Assembly (NCBI RefSeq): GCF_034933565.1
Contig: NZ_JAYFNG010000023.1
Location: 1-64,000, forward strand
Direction of reading: 5' to 3'
Source: Raineyella sp034933565
Lineage (GTDB): Bacteria; Actinomycetota; Actinomycetes; Propionibacteriales; Propionibacteriaceae
DNA length: 64,000 nt
Part shown: positions 44,614 to 52,633 of the stretch, in pieces
Numbering within the stretch: position 1 is the stretch's first letter
Layout: the number at the start of each line of letters is the position of its first letter
Notes under the pieces: generated by a model
The model's database searches: none
What the model saw: only the letters and a program-made list of their open reading frames with translations
Told to the model about the DNA's origin: nothing
Position numbers and translations under genes: made by a program

Positions 44614-46998
44614 ATGTTCGACAGGTCCCAGACCGTGGTCCGAGACCTCGCCCGTGGCGTTCCGGAGGCTCCGGTCTTCCGGGATCCGACCGGCCGTCGG
44701 TGGCGGCGGATCCGCGTGGTGGCCCTGGCCGTCGTCATCCCGGTCATCGTCGTCGTCATGGTGGCGGTGCCCCATCTCTATGCCGCGCCGCTGGCCGCCG
44801 GTGGCGGCGGGTTGTTCTCGCGCCTGCACTGGTCCCAGCTCGGCACCGACCCCCCGGTCATCGGGGCGGGCCCGCTGGAGCGCGTGCTGTGCGTACGGCA
44901 GGACGGCGACCGGCTCGTCGGCGCGGACCCGTTCACCGATGCCATCCTGGTCACCTTCACCGGCGAGGACCTGGCCGCCGTACAGGGGCACCCGTACGTG
45001 ATCGAGCACTACGGCTACCCGCAGAGCCCGCGGCGTACGGTCTCGCTGACCTTCGACGACGGGCCCAACGGCGCCGACACCCAGGGCATCCTCGACGTGC
45101 TGGCCGCGCACCACGTCCCGGCGACCTTCTTCGTGGTGGGGCGCAACGTCGCCCAGCAGCCCGACCTGGTCGCCCGGATGGCCCGGGAGGGGCACGCGAT
45201 CGGGATCCACACCCTCGACCACGCCCACATGGAGAACCTGCCCTTCTGGGAGTCCCAGTGGGAGCTGGTCTCCACCGAACGGCTGATCCGCGCCGCCACC
45301 GGCCACGACGCACGGTTCTGGCGGGCCCCGTACGACTCCGACGACCCGGTCGACGAGAAGACCATGATCGGGGTGGTCGCCCGCGGCCAGGAGCTCGGCT
45401 TCCAGCACATGACCTACGGGTTCGACACCGAGGACTGGGCCATCGACCCCCGTCCCGGGGCGACGGTCGACGACATCGGGCTGCCCCCGACCGACGAGGA
45501 CCACCTCACCATCCTGCTGCACGACGGCGGCGGGGACCGGGCGCTGACCCGGCAGTACCTGGAGAAGCTCATCCCCTTCCTGCAGCAGCAGGGCTACACC
45601 TTCCAGTCGGCGACGCAGAACAACCCGACCCTCACCGACGCCAACGCCGCCGTCACCCCGAGCATCTGGGACCGGGCGCTGCTGTGGTCCGCCCGCGCGG
45701 AGTACAGCGCCCCGGGGGTGCTGATCACCGGGCTGTTCTGGTTCGCGGTGCTGTCGGTCATCGTGACCGGGCTGATCAGCCTGGTCCTCGCGCTGCGGCG
45801 GCGCTGTCGCCGCGCGCGGGTGGTGTGGCCGCGTCCCGAGGAGATGGACCTGGCGGTGTCGGTGGTGATCGCCGCCTACAACGAGGAACCGGTGATCGCC
45901 CGGACCGTACGGTCGCTGCTCGCCTCGGACTTCCCGCTGCTGGAGGTCGTCGTGGTCGACGACGGGTCGACGGACGGCACCGCCGACGCCGTCGCCCGGG
46001 TCGCGGCCGAGGACCCCCGGGTGGTGCTGGTGCGCCAGGCCAACACCGGCAAGTCCGGGGCGCTCAACAACGGGCTGCGGTCGGTCCGCGGCGACATCGT
46101 GGTGACGATGGACGCCGACACCGTCGTCGCCCCGGGCGCCGTGACCAACCTCGTCCGGCACTTCGCCGTCGACCCCGACGGCCGGCTCGGTGGGGTGGCC
46201 GGGGTGGTCCGGGTCGGCAACCGCCGCCGCAACCTGCTCACCCGCTGGCAGGCGCTGGAGTACCTCAGTCAGATCGGCCTGGAGCGGTCGGCCCAGGACG
46301 CCCTCGGCGCCATCTCGATCGTCCCCGGTGCCTGCGCCGCCTGGCGACGGGAGGCGATCCTCGAGGCCGGTGGGTACTCGACCGCCACGCTGGCCGAGGA
46401 CTGCGACCTGGCCCTCACCCTGCACACGCTGGGCTGGCGGATCACCCAGAACGACGAGGCGCTCGCCTTCACCGAGGCGCCCGAGACCGTCGACGACCTG
46501 CTCGCGCAGCGGACCCGCTGGGCGTACGGCACTCTCCAGGCGATGTGGAAGCACCGCTGGATGGTGGGCCGTCCCCGGTTCGGTGCGCTCGGCCTGTGGG
46601 TGATGCCGAACTACCTGCTGTCGATCGTCGTGCCGGTGGTGTTCCTGCCGTTCGTCGCGGTGATCACCGTGCAGGCCGTCGAAAGCGGCCAGGGGCCGAT
46701 GCTGCTGGCCTTCTTCGCCGCCTTCTCGCTCGTCCACGCGGTGCTCACCGCGTGCGCGATCGCGTTGATGCAGGAGAGCTGGGACAACCTGCTGGTCGTG
46801 CCCGTCTACCGGCTGATGTACGAACCGCTGCGGGCCTACCTCCTCTACTCGTCGCTGATCCTGGCGCTCAAGGGTGCCCGTACCGGCTGGAACAAACTGA
46901 GCCGCACCGGCGCAATGGACGTCCGTACGGTGCAGGCGGCCCGTGAGCCGGTCCGGGTCCGCGACGTGGCCGGTGCGCAGGCGATGAGGAGCCGATAG
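44614..46998 (+). CDS. Polysaccharide deacetylase fused to GT2 glycosyltransferase
   Basis: A 794-residue membrane protein joining two enzymes. A first helix (about 33-52) leads to an extracytoplasmic NodB domain: TFDDGPN (146-152), HTLDHAH (199-205) and LLHDGGGDR. A second helix (about 345-370) leads to a cytoplasmic GT2 domain: VVIAAYNEEPVIA, DDGSTDGT, MDADT, and QRTRWAYG (QxxRW) of processive synthases such as PgaC/NodC. Two or more C-terminal helices follow. It could synthesise and N-deacetylate a beta-linked amino-sugar polymer with one polypeptide. First gene of a three-gene unit. Confidence 0.88.
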   Translation: MFDRSQTVVRDLARGVPEAPVFRDPTGRRWRRIRVVALAVVIPVIVVVMVAVPHLYAAPLAAGGGGLFSRLHWSQLGTDPPVIGAGPLERVLCVRQDGDRLVGADPFTDAILVTFTGEDLAAVQGHPYVIEHYGYPQSPRRTVSLTFDDGPNGADTQGILDVLAAHHVPATFFVVGRNVAQQPDLVARMAREGHAIGIHTLDHAHMENLPFWESQWELVSTERLIRAATGHDARFWRAPYDSDDPVDEKTMIGVVARGQELGFQHMTYGFDTEDWAIDPRPGATVDDIGLPPTDEDHLTILLHDGGGDRALTRQYLEKLIPFLQQQGYTFQSATQNNPTLTDANAAVTPSIWDRALLWSARAEYSAPGVLITGLFWFAVLSVIVTGLISLVLALRRRCRRARVVWPRPEEMDLAVSVVIAAYNEEPVIARTVRSLLASDFPLLEVVVVDDGSTDGTADAVARVAAEDPRVVLVRQANTGKSGALNNGLRSVRGDIVVTMDADTVVAPGAVTNLVRHFAVDPDGRLGGVAGVVRVGNRRRNLLTRWQALEYLSQIGLERSAQDALGAISIVPGACAAWRREAILEAGGYSTATLAEDCDLALTLHTLGWRITQNDEALAFTEAPETVDDLLAQRTRWAYGTLQAMWKHRWMVGRPRFGALGLWVMPNYLLSIVVPVVFLPFVAVITVQAVESGQGPMLLAFFAAFSLVHAVLTACAIALMQESWDNLLVVPVYRLMYEPLRAYLLYSSLILALKGARTGWNKLSRTGAMDVRTVQAAREPVRVRDVAGAQAMRSR

Positions 46999-47001
46999 GA
47001 C

Positions 47002-48249
47002 GTGACGGACATTCCCGTGGTCGGATCCGGCGGTCGGCCGGGCCCACCGCTGCCCGACACCCCGGCCCGCGCGCTGCCGGTGTCCTCCCGGCCGCGGCGC
47101 CGGAGCAGCGGTCCGGACATTCTGCTGGCCCTCACCCTGATGGCCACCGTCGTCCCGGTGCTGCTTCCCCGCGCCGCCTGGACGGTGGCCTTCCTGCCGA
47201 CCTCGGCGATCCTGCTGGCGCTGGCCGGCGAGGCCACCGCCCGGGTGCTGGAGACCGCGCCGGGCCGGCCGGGCCACGGCATCGTCCGGGGACTGCTCGG
47301 GTCATTGCCACCGCTGTGGATCCTGGGTGTCGTGTCGGTGGCGTACGCCGTGTGGACTGTGGGCCCGTCGGTCCTGGACCGGTCACAGCTCGCCTGGATC
47401 CTGCCGGTGGTGGCGCCGCATGACCTCCTCACCGGGGGGCTGCTCGGCCCGCACCTGGAGCTGATCACAGCCCTGACCTGGCTGACCGTGCTGGCGCCCG
47501 CCCTGGTGTGGCTGACCCGGCACTGGCCGCGGACCATGCTCGTACTGCCGCTCGTGCTGACCCTGCTCAACGCCACCCACATCGTCCCGGTGCCACAGGC
47601 GCTCGGGGGAGTCGTGCTGTTGCCGGTGGTGCTCGGCACCCCCTGGCTGATCGGCGTCGCCCGCGCCCATGGGCTGCTGAACCGCCTCCCGTGGCCGGTG
47701 GTGGTGCCGGTCTGCCTGCTGCTGGTCGGGGCGAGCGTCGGCTGGGCCTGGTTCCATCGCGATCCCGTCACCGGCTGGGACCTCGAAGCGCCGATCAACG
47801 TCGCGATGGTCGGCACCGCCGGCGCCCTGCTGCTGATGCGCACCGGACGGGTGGCCGGACCGGTCGGACCCGATGCGACGGCGCGGGGCGGGGCGGCCAC
47901 CGCCGTCGCCCGCCGGGCGGTGACCCTCTACCTGTGGCTCCCGCCGGTCGTGGTGGCCTCCGGGACGGTCGCGGACCGTCCCGAGCTCCGCACCATCGCG
48001 ACGGATGCCGGCCTCCCATTGCCGTACGCTCGGATCGTCGTCGGGGTCCTGCTGTTCGCCCTCGTCTGGCTGCTGCCCGGGGCCTGGGAGGCCCGTCACG
48101 GGGTCCGGTCCCTCGTCCGCCCGGCGCCCGGCGGGGGCGGCCGCCACGACCTCGGCCAGCGCGACCCCGACCTGCGGGAGACGGCACCGCGCGACACGAG
48201 ACCGCAGACCGCCCGCTCCGCGAACAGCCCCGAAGGGAACCCCCTGTGA
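47002..48249 (+). CDS. Polytopic membrane protein, acyltransferase-like topology
   Basis: A 415-residue protein with a disordered first 38 residues and about ten hydrophobic helices from residue 40 to 365, then a charged tail. The helix count and its place after a polysaccharide synthase resemble acyltransferase-3 (OafA-type) or polymer-modifying proteins, but I see no decisive motif. GTG 47002 is 3 nt after the preceding TAG stop; its TGA overlaps the next GTG (GTGA), so all three genes are one transcript. Confidence 0.65.
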   Translation: MTDIPVVGSGGRPGPPLPDTPARALPVSSRPRRRSSGPDILLALTLMATVVPVLLPRAAWTVAFLPTSAILLALAGEATARVLETAPGRPGHGIVRGLLGSLPPLWILGVVSVAYAVWTVGPSVLDRSQLAWILPVVAPHDLLTGGLLGPHLELITALTWLTVLAPALVWLTRHWPRTMLVLPLVLTLLNATHIVPVPQALGGVVLLPVVLGTPWLIGVARAHGLLNRLPWPVVVPVCLLLVGASVGWAWFHRDPVTGWDLEAPINVAMVGTAGALLLMRTGRVAGPVGPDATARGGAATAVARRAVTLYLWLPPVVVASGTVADRPELRTIATDAGLPLPYARIVVGVLLFALVWLLPGAWEARHGVRSLVRPAPGGGGRHDLGQRDPDLRETAPRDTRPQTARSANSPEGNPL

Positions 48250-48923
48250 CGTCCAGCACCAGCGTGCCCCTCGCCCCACCGGTCCCGCGGCGGCGTACGG
48301 CCCTCGCAGTTGCCCTCGCCGTCGCCGCGTTCGGCCTGGCCGGGTGCGCCACGCCCCTGGTCACCCAGGGCGCGGCCACCGGCCCGGCGCTGGACTCCTC
48401 GGCCGGGCCGGAAGTCGTCCAGTCGCATGTCTACGTCACCGGCTACACGTACTTCGACAACACGCCGGCCGGCCGGACGATCTCGGCGCCGGTGCTGCAC
48501 TCCACGGCGGAGGGCGCCGGCACGTACGAGGACCCGGTCACCCTGGCGGTGGGCCATGTCCTCAACGGTGACCAGGACATCCTCGACTATCCCCAGGGGA
48601 CGCGCTTCTACATCCCCAGCCTCGAGCGCTACTTCATCGTCGAGGACACCTGCGGCGACGGCGCGAAGCCGCAGAACGGCCCCTGCCACCGACTCAACGC
48701 CCCCGGCGACTCGGCACCGAAGGGCGCCACGGCCTGGATCGACGTCTGGCTGGACGGCCAGGCCCAGGGCGAGCAGGCGGTGAACGCATGCGCGGCCGCG
48801 CTCACCGGGCTGCACACCGTGGTGATCCGGCCCGCCGCCGGCTACCGCGTCGCCGGTGGCCACGGAGTGCTGCACGACGGCCGCTGTGACGTCGGCCGCG
48901 GCGAGATCCCGGTCAAGGGCTGA
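48246..48923 (+). CDS. Lipoprotein with a probable double-psi beta-barrel-like domain
   Basis: A 225-residue exported lipoprotein. Signal peptide 1-33 (RRR, then hydrophobic core) and lipobox LAGC with Cys34. The mature part has VYVTGYTYFDNTPAG, a YEDPVTLAVGHV strand and YPQGTRFYIPSLERYFIVEDTCGDG, a pattern seen in RlpA/3D-like beta-barrel proteins that bind glycans; two Cys pairs may form disulfides. GTG 48246 overlaps the preceding stop. Likely works at the cell surface with the polymer made by its neighbours. Confidence 0.7.
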   Translation: MTSSTSVPLAPPVPRRRTALAVALAVAAFGLAGCATPLVTQGAATGPALDSSAGPEVVQSHVYVTGYTYFDNTPAGRTISAPVLHSTAEGAGTYEDPVTLAVGHVLNGDQDILDYPQGTRFYIPSLERYFIVEDTCGDGAKPQNGPCHRLNAPGDSAPKGATAWIDVWLDGQAQGEQAVNACAAALTGLHTVVIRPAAGYRVAGGHGVLHDGRCDVGRGEIPVKG

Positions 48924-49023
48924 CAGTCGGCGACACCCGACCGGTACGGCCCGCCGATCGCTGGATCCTTCGGTGGACTCGTCGGCAGGTCGGCCGGCGG
49001 GTGCGATCCTTCTGGCCGGCAGA

Positions 49024-49068
49024 CACGACAGGAGGGCGCCTCCCGGTGGGAAGCGCCCTCCTGTCGTG
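49024..49068. terminator. Bidirectional terminator between the lipoprotein gene and mqo
   Basis: A perfect 16-bp inverted repeat (49024-49039 with 49053-49068, 13-nt loop) between convergent genes, 30 bases from the mqo stop. Confidence 0.9.
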
Positions 49069-49098
49069 CGCGTCAGCGGTCGGCGGGCCGCCCGGCGA

Positions 49099-50649
49099 TC
49101 ACTTCGCGGCGGGCTCCGCCGGCTCGGTGAGGTGCAGCACCTCGGCGGTGTGCTTCATCGTGTCGTACGCCAACTGCGGGTCGTCGGAGAGCCTCTTGCC
49201 GTAGGTGGGGATGACCTCCTGGATCTTGGGGGCCCATTCCTCGATCTTCTCGGGGAAGCAGCGCTCCAGCAGCTGCAGCATGATCGGCACGGCGGTTGAG
49301 GCACCCGGGGACGCCCCGAGCACGGTCGCCAGCGTCCCGTCGGCGTTGGTGATCACCTCGGTGCCGAACTCGAGCTTGCCGCCGCGGCCATCGGCATTGG
49401 TCTTGATGATCTGGGCGCGCTGACCGGCCTTGATCATCCGCCAGTCGGTCATGTCGGCGCTCGGCGAGAACTCCCGCAGCTCCGCCAGCTTCTGCTTCGG
49501 GGTCATGAAGATCATCCCGGCCAGCAGCTTGATCAGCGCCAGGTTATCCTTGGCCACGTTGAGCACGGCCATGATGTTGCCGGAGCGGATCATCTTCGGC
49601 ATGTCGAGCCAGGACCCGAACTTCAGGAAGCGCGGATCCATCCCGGCGTACGGCCCGAACAGGACCGACCGGTTGGTGTTGATGATCCGGGCGTCCATGT
49701 GCGGGTTGGACATCGGCGGGGCGCCGACCTTCGCCTTCCCGTAGACCTTGACGGTGTGGGTCGCGACGATCTGCGGGTCGGTGGTCGACAGGAAGGCACC
49801 GGACACCGGGAACAGGGCGTAGCCGTCGACCTCCGGGACACCGGCCTTCTGCATCATCTTCAGAGCCCAGCCGCCGGCACCGTTGAAGACGAACTTGGCG
49901 CGGACGAACTTGTCCGGGCCGCGGCCCTCGTCACGGCGGCGGTGGTCGGCGACGCGCAGGGTCCAGGAGCCGTCGGAGTTCTGCTTGAGGTCGGTGATCT
50001 CCTTCGAGGTCTCGACGAACACGCCGTGGAACTCGAGGTAGTTGAAGAGCTGGCGGGTGATGGAGCCGAAGTTCACATCGGTGCCGGTCGGGTCGTACGT
50101 GACCGCGATCCGATCCTGCGGGTCACGCCCCTGGACCAGATTCGGCGCCCACTCCTTGATCTTCTCCTGGTCGTCGGAGAACTCCATCGCCGCGAACAGC
50201 GGGTTGTCCTTCAGGCCCTCCCAGCGACGGCGGAGGAAGTCGATGTCCTCCTCACCGTGCACCAGGGACATGTGCGGGCACGCGTTGATGAAGGTCTCCG
50301 GGTGACCGAGCACGCCCTGCTCGACGAAGTGCGCCCACAGCTCACGGCTGACCTGGAACTGCTCGTTGATGTCGATGGGCTTGGAGTTGTCCATCGAGCC
50401 GTCGGGCTTTTCCTTGGTGTAGTTCAGCTCGCACAGACCGGAGTGACCGGTACCCGCGTTGTTCCACGGGTTCGAGGACTCCTTGGCCACCTTCGGCAGC
50501 CGTTCGAAGCCGATGATCGTCCAGTCGGGCTGCAACATGTGCAGCATCAGCCCGAAGGTCGCGCTGAGAACGCCACCGCCGATCAGCGCGACGTCGACTT
50601 CCTCGGCCTCCACGGGCCACCTGCCTGGTTTGTGCTTGCCGAACGCCAC
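49099..50649 (-). CDS. mqo: Malate:quinone oxidoreductase
   Basis: Mqo oxidises malate to oxaloacetate and passes electrons to the quinone pool, replacing or supplementing malate dehydrogenase. FAD motif VDVALIGGGVLSATFG (about 18), NPWNNAGTGHSGLCELNYT (about 61-79), VFNGAGGWALKMMQKAGV and the C-terminal LGASPGASTAVPIMLQLLE are typical. The length of 516 aa is normal. GTG 50649 with GAGGAG upstream. With sdhCAB it gives this organism two quinone-linked TCA-cycle steps. Confidence 0.97.
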   Translation of the reverse strand: MAFGKHKPGRWPVEAEEVDVALIGGGVLSATFGLMLHMLQPDWTIIGFERLPKVAKESSNPWNNAGTGHSGLCELNYTKEKPDGSMDNSKPIDINEQFQVSRELWAHFVEQGVLGHPETFINACPHMSLVHGEEDIDFLRRRWEGLKDNPLFAAMEFSDDQEKIKEWAPNLVQGRDPQDRIAVTYDPTGTDVNFGSITRQLFNYLEFHGVFVETSKEITDLKQNSDGSWTLRVADHRRRDEGRGPDKFVRAKFVFNGAGGWALKMMQKAGVPEVDGYALFPVSGAFLSTTDPQIVATHTVKVYGKAKVGAPPMSNPHMDARIINTNRSVLFGPYAGMDPRFLKFGSWLDMPKMIRSGNIMAVLNVAKDNLALIKLLAGMIFMTPKQKLAELREFSPSADMTDWRMIKAGQRAQIIKTNADGRGGKLEFGTEVITNADGTLATVLGASPGASTAVPIMLQLLERCFPEKIEEWAPKIQEVIPTYGKRLSDDPQLAYDTMKHTAEVLHLTEPAEPAAK

Positions 50650-50960
50650 GACTGCTCCTCACGAGTGCCTATCGATCATGGGCGGTGTCCACCGGCCCGC
50701 CCGCCGACATGGGCAGTCTGGTGCACGACACCGTGCGGTCCTTCGCGCCACCCCCGCGGGGGTCACCGGATGCGAAAGGATGTGCAAAGACCACGCTACG
50801 ACCTCGTGGGGGAGCCTTCCAATCGCGTGTCATCCTCGCGCGAGGATGTGACGACATTAACATCGTCGGGTCCCGTACTGTGGGGAGCAGCGTCCGTCGC
50901 CGTGGCACACCGGCCCGTCCCGAAACGGTGCCGCCGGGACGGGCCGGTGAGGAGGCCACC
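50650..50960. other. Divergent regulatory region between mqo and the zincin gene
   Basis: 311 bases without a gene. It holds two palindromes (50831-50867), repeated GGATGTG words and no clear -10/-35 pair for either side; TACTGT near 50875 is a weak candidate -10 for the plus-strand gene. Confidence 0.45.
50831..50867. promoter_or_regulatory. Two adjacent palindromes, candidate operators
   Basis: A perfect 18-bp palindrome CATCCTCGCGCGAGGATG (50831-50848) is followed after 1 base by an imperfect 18-bp palindrome GACGACATTAACATCGTC (50850-50867; arms GACGA/TCGTC with a TTAA centre). Both lie about 95-130 bases before the zincin start and about 180-220 bases before mqo. Confidence 0.6.
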
Positions 50961-51311
50961 ATGCTGGACATCTCCGCCGAGCAGTTCGAGGCGTACGTCG
51001 ACGCGGCCGTCGAGTCGGTCCCGCCGGGCCTGCTCGACCTGGTCGAGAACTGCATCCTGGTCATCGAGGACGACCCGCCGGCCGGCGAACCGTACCTGCT
51101 CGGCTACTACCAGGGTGTCCCGCTGGACCGGCGCGGCAATGACTACTCGGGGGTGCTGCCGGACCGGATCCTGATCTTCCGCAACCCCCTGATGCGGATC
51201 TGCCGTACGCCCGAGGAACTGCGCGAGCAGGTCCGGATCACCGTGGTGCACGAGATCGGCCACTTCTTCGGGATCGATGATGCCCGGCTCCACGAGCTCG
51301 GCTATGCCTGA
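50961..51311 (+). CDS. Zincin-like metallopeptidase (PF06262 type)
   Basis: A 116-residue protein with the zinc motif HEIGHFFGIDD (HExxHxxxxxD) at about 98-108 and the N-terminal MLDISAEQFEAYVDAAVESVP of this small family, thought to be minimal metallopeptidases. ATG 50961 has GAGGAGG 8 nt upstream. Its last 8 bases overlap the tocopherol-cyclase-like gene, so the two are co-translated. Substrate unknown. Confidence 0.88.
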   Translation: MLDISAEQFEAYVDAAVESVPPGLLDLVENCILVIEDDPPAGEPYLLGYYQGVPLDRRGNDYSGVLPDRILIFRNPLMRICRTPEELREQVRITVVHEIGHFFGIDDARLHELGYA

Positions 51312-52506
51312 CGGCGATCGAGGCAGGCCGGCAGGGCCAGGTGGTCCGGCCGGGGTCGGCGGTCCGCTGACGGGCCCGGTGGCGCGGATCCTCGGGCGGG
51401 CCGTGGCGGCCTACCGGGCGACCGGTGCCGATCTGCCGTGGGGCGACCCGCGGCGCGCCCATGGCGTGGCGATGGAGGGCTACTACTGGCGGTTCACCGA
51501 TGTCGCGCGATCCCGCGTCGTGATCGCACTGATCGGGGTCAACCGCGGTCCGCACGGCCCATGGGCGACCGTCGCTCTGGCCGGCAGCAACGGCTTCCTC
51601 CGCACCGGTGCCCTGTCGGGGGCGTGGGCCGATCCGGACGGCCTGGGGGCCGCTTCGCCCGCACCGCCACCGCCGGGGGCGGCCCTGCACGCACCGGTTC
51701 CGCCGGGCCACGTTTCGCCCGGGCCGGTCCCGCGCGCACCGGTGCCGCCCGCATCGGGCCCTCCGCTGACCGGTGTCGGGTCCTTCGCCGGAGACGACCG
51801 GACGTTGCGGGTCGACCTCGGCCCGGAGGCCCGGCTCATGGTCCGCCTCGACGCCGCCGACCCCTGGCCGCCGCGCCGGGCGCTCGGCGGATCCAGTGGC
51901 TTCCAGCTGGTGCCCGGGCTGAACCAGTACTGGCACCCATGGTTGCTCGGTGGACGGGCGTCCGGTGAGGCGGTCCTGGGCGGTGAGACCTGGCGACTGG
52001 ACGGCGCCACGGTCTACGGGGAGAAGAACTGGGGCAAGGAGGGCTTCCCCGACGCCTGGTGGTGGGGCCAGACCCACGGCTTCGCCGACCCCGGCGCCTG
52101 TGTGGCGTTCGCCGGCGGTCGGGTCGTGGCCGGCCCGCTGTCCACGGCGGTCACGGCCCTGGTGGTCCGCCTCCCCGACGGCCGGGTGCTGCGGCTCGGC
52201 AACCCCGGCACCAGCCCGGTGCGCGCGGACATCGGCCCGGGGCGATGGCACCTCGACGGGCACCGGCCCGGTTGGCGGGTGATCGTCGACGGCACCGGGG
52301 ATCCGGCTCGGGCCCACGTCCTGCCGATGCCGTTGCCCAGCGAGGAACGCAATGTCGCCGCGGTGCTGGAACACCTCGCCGCCCGGATGGCCGTACGGGT
52401 CGAGCGACAGGGGCGTCCGTATTGGGCGGGGGAGAGTGTCCTGGCGGGTCTCGAGGTGGGTGGGCCCGCCCTGACCCGGCAGGAGCTACGGCGACGATCC
52501 GGGTGA
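51304..52506 (+). CDS. Tocopherol cyclase-like protein
   Basis: A 400-residue protein with hallmarks of the tocopherol-cyclase-like family: MEGYYWRFTD near the N-terminus and VYGEKNWGKEGFPDAWWWGQ near 240-258. A Pro/Ala-rich, repetitive segment (about 112-160) interrupts the barrel and is probably a disordered loop. Bacterial members have no proven cyclase activity; a lipid-binding or carotenoid/quinone-related role is possible. ATG 51304 overlaps the zincin gene by 8 bases; a 127-base gap to the ligase gene follows. Confidence 0.72.
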   Translation: MPDGDRGRPAGPGGPAGVGGPLTGPVARILGRAVAAYRATGADLPWGDPRRAHGVAMEGYYWRFTDVARSRVVIALIGVNRGPHGPWATVALAGSNGFLRTGALSGAWADPDGLGAASPAPPPPGAALHAPVPPGHVSPGPVPRAPVPPASGPPLTGVGSFAGDDRTLRVDLGPEARLMVRLDAADPWPPRRALGGSSGFQLVPGLNQYWHPWLLGGRASGEAVLGGETWRLDGATVYGEKNWGKEGFPDAWWWGQTHGFADPGACVAFAGGRVVAGPLSTAVTALVVRLPDGRVLRLGNPGTSPVRADIGPGRWHLDGHRPGWRVIVDGTGDPARAHVLPMPLPSEERNVAAVLEHLAARMAVRVERQGRPYWAGESVLAGLEVGGPALTRQELRRRSG

Positions 52507-52633
52507 CCGCTGCGCCCGCTGGCGGAGGTCGGGCCGCCCGCGCAGGCCAGGTGTGAGCCGCAGACCAAGCGCTGGTACGCAGCGAGCTGATCAGGGGGTC
52601 GACGCCGTGGATGCCGGGAGAGATGATCGGGGC

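Noticed and set aside
44557..47277. A 906-codon minus-strand open frame opposite the deacetylase-glycosyltransferase gene
   Set aside because: Shadow frame rich in Gly/Arg/Asp/His; NodB and GT2 motifs are on the plus strand.
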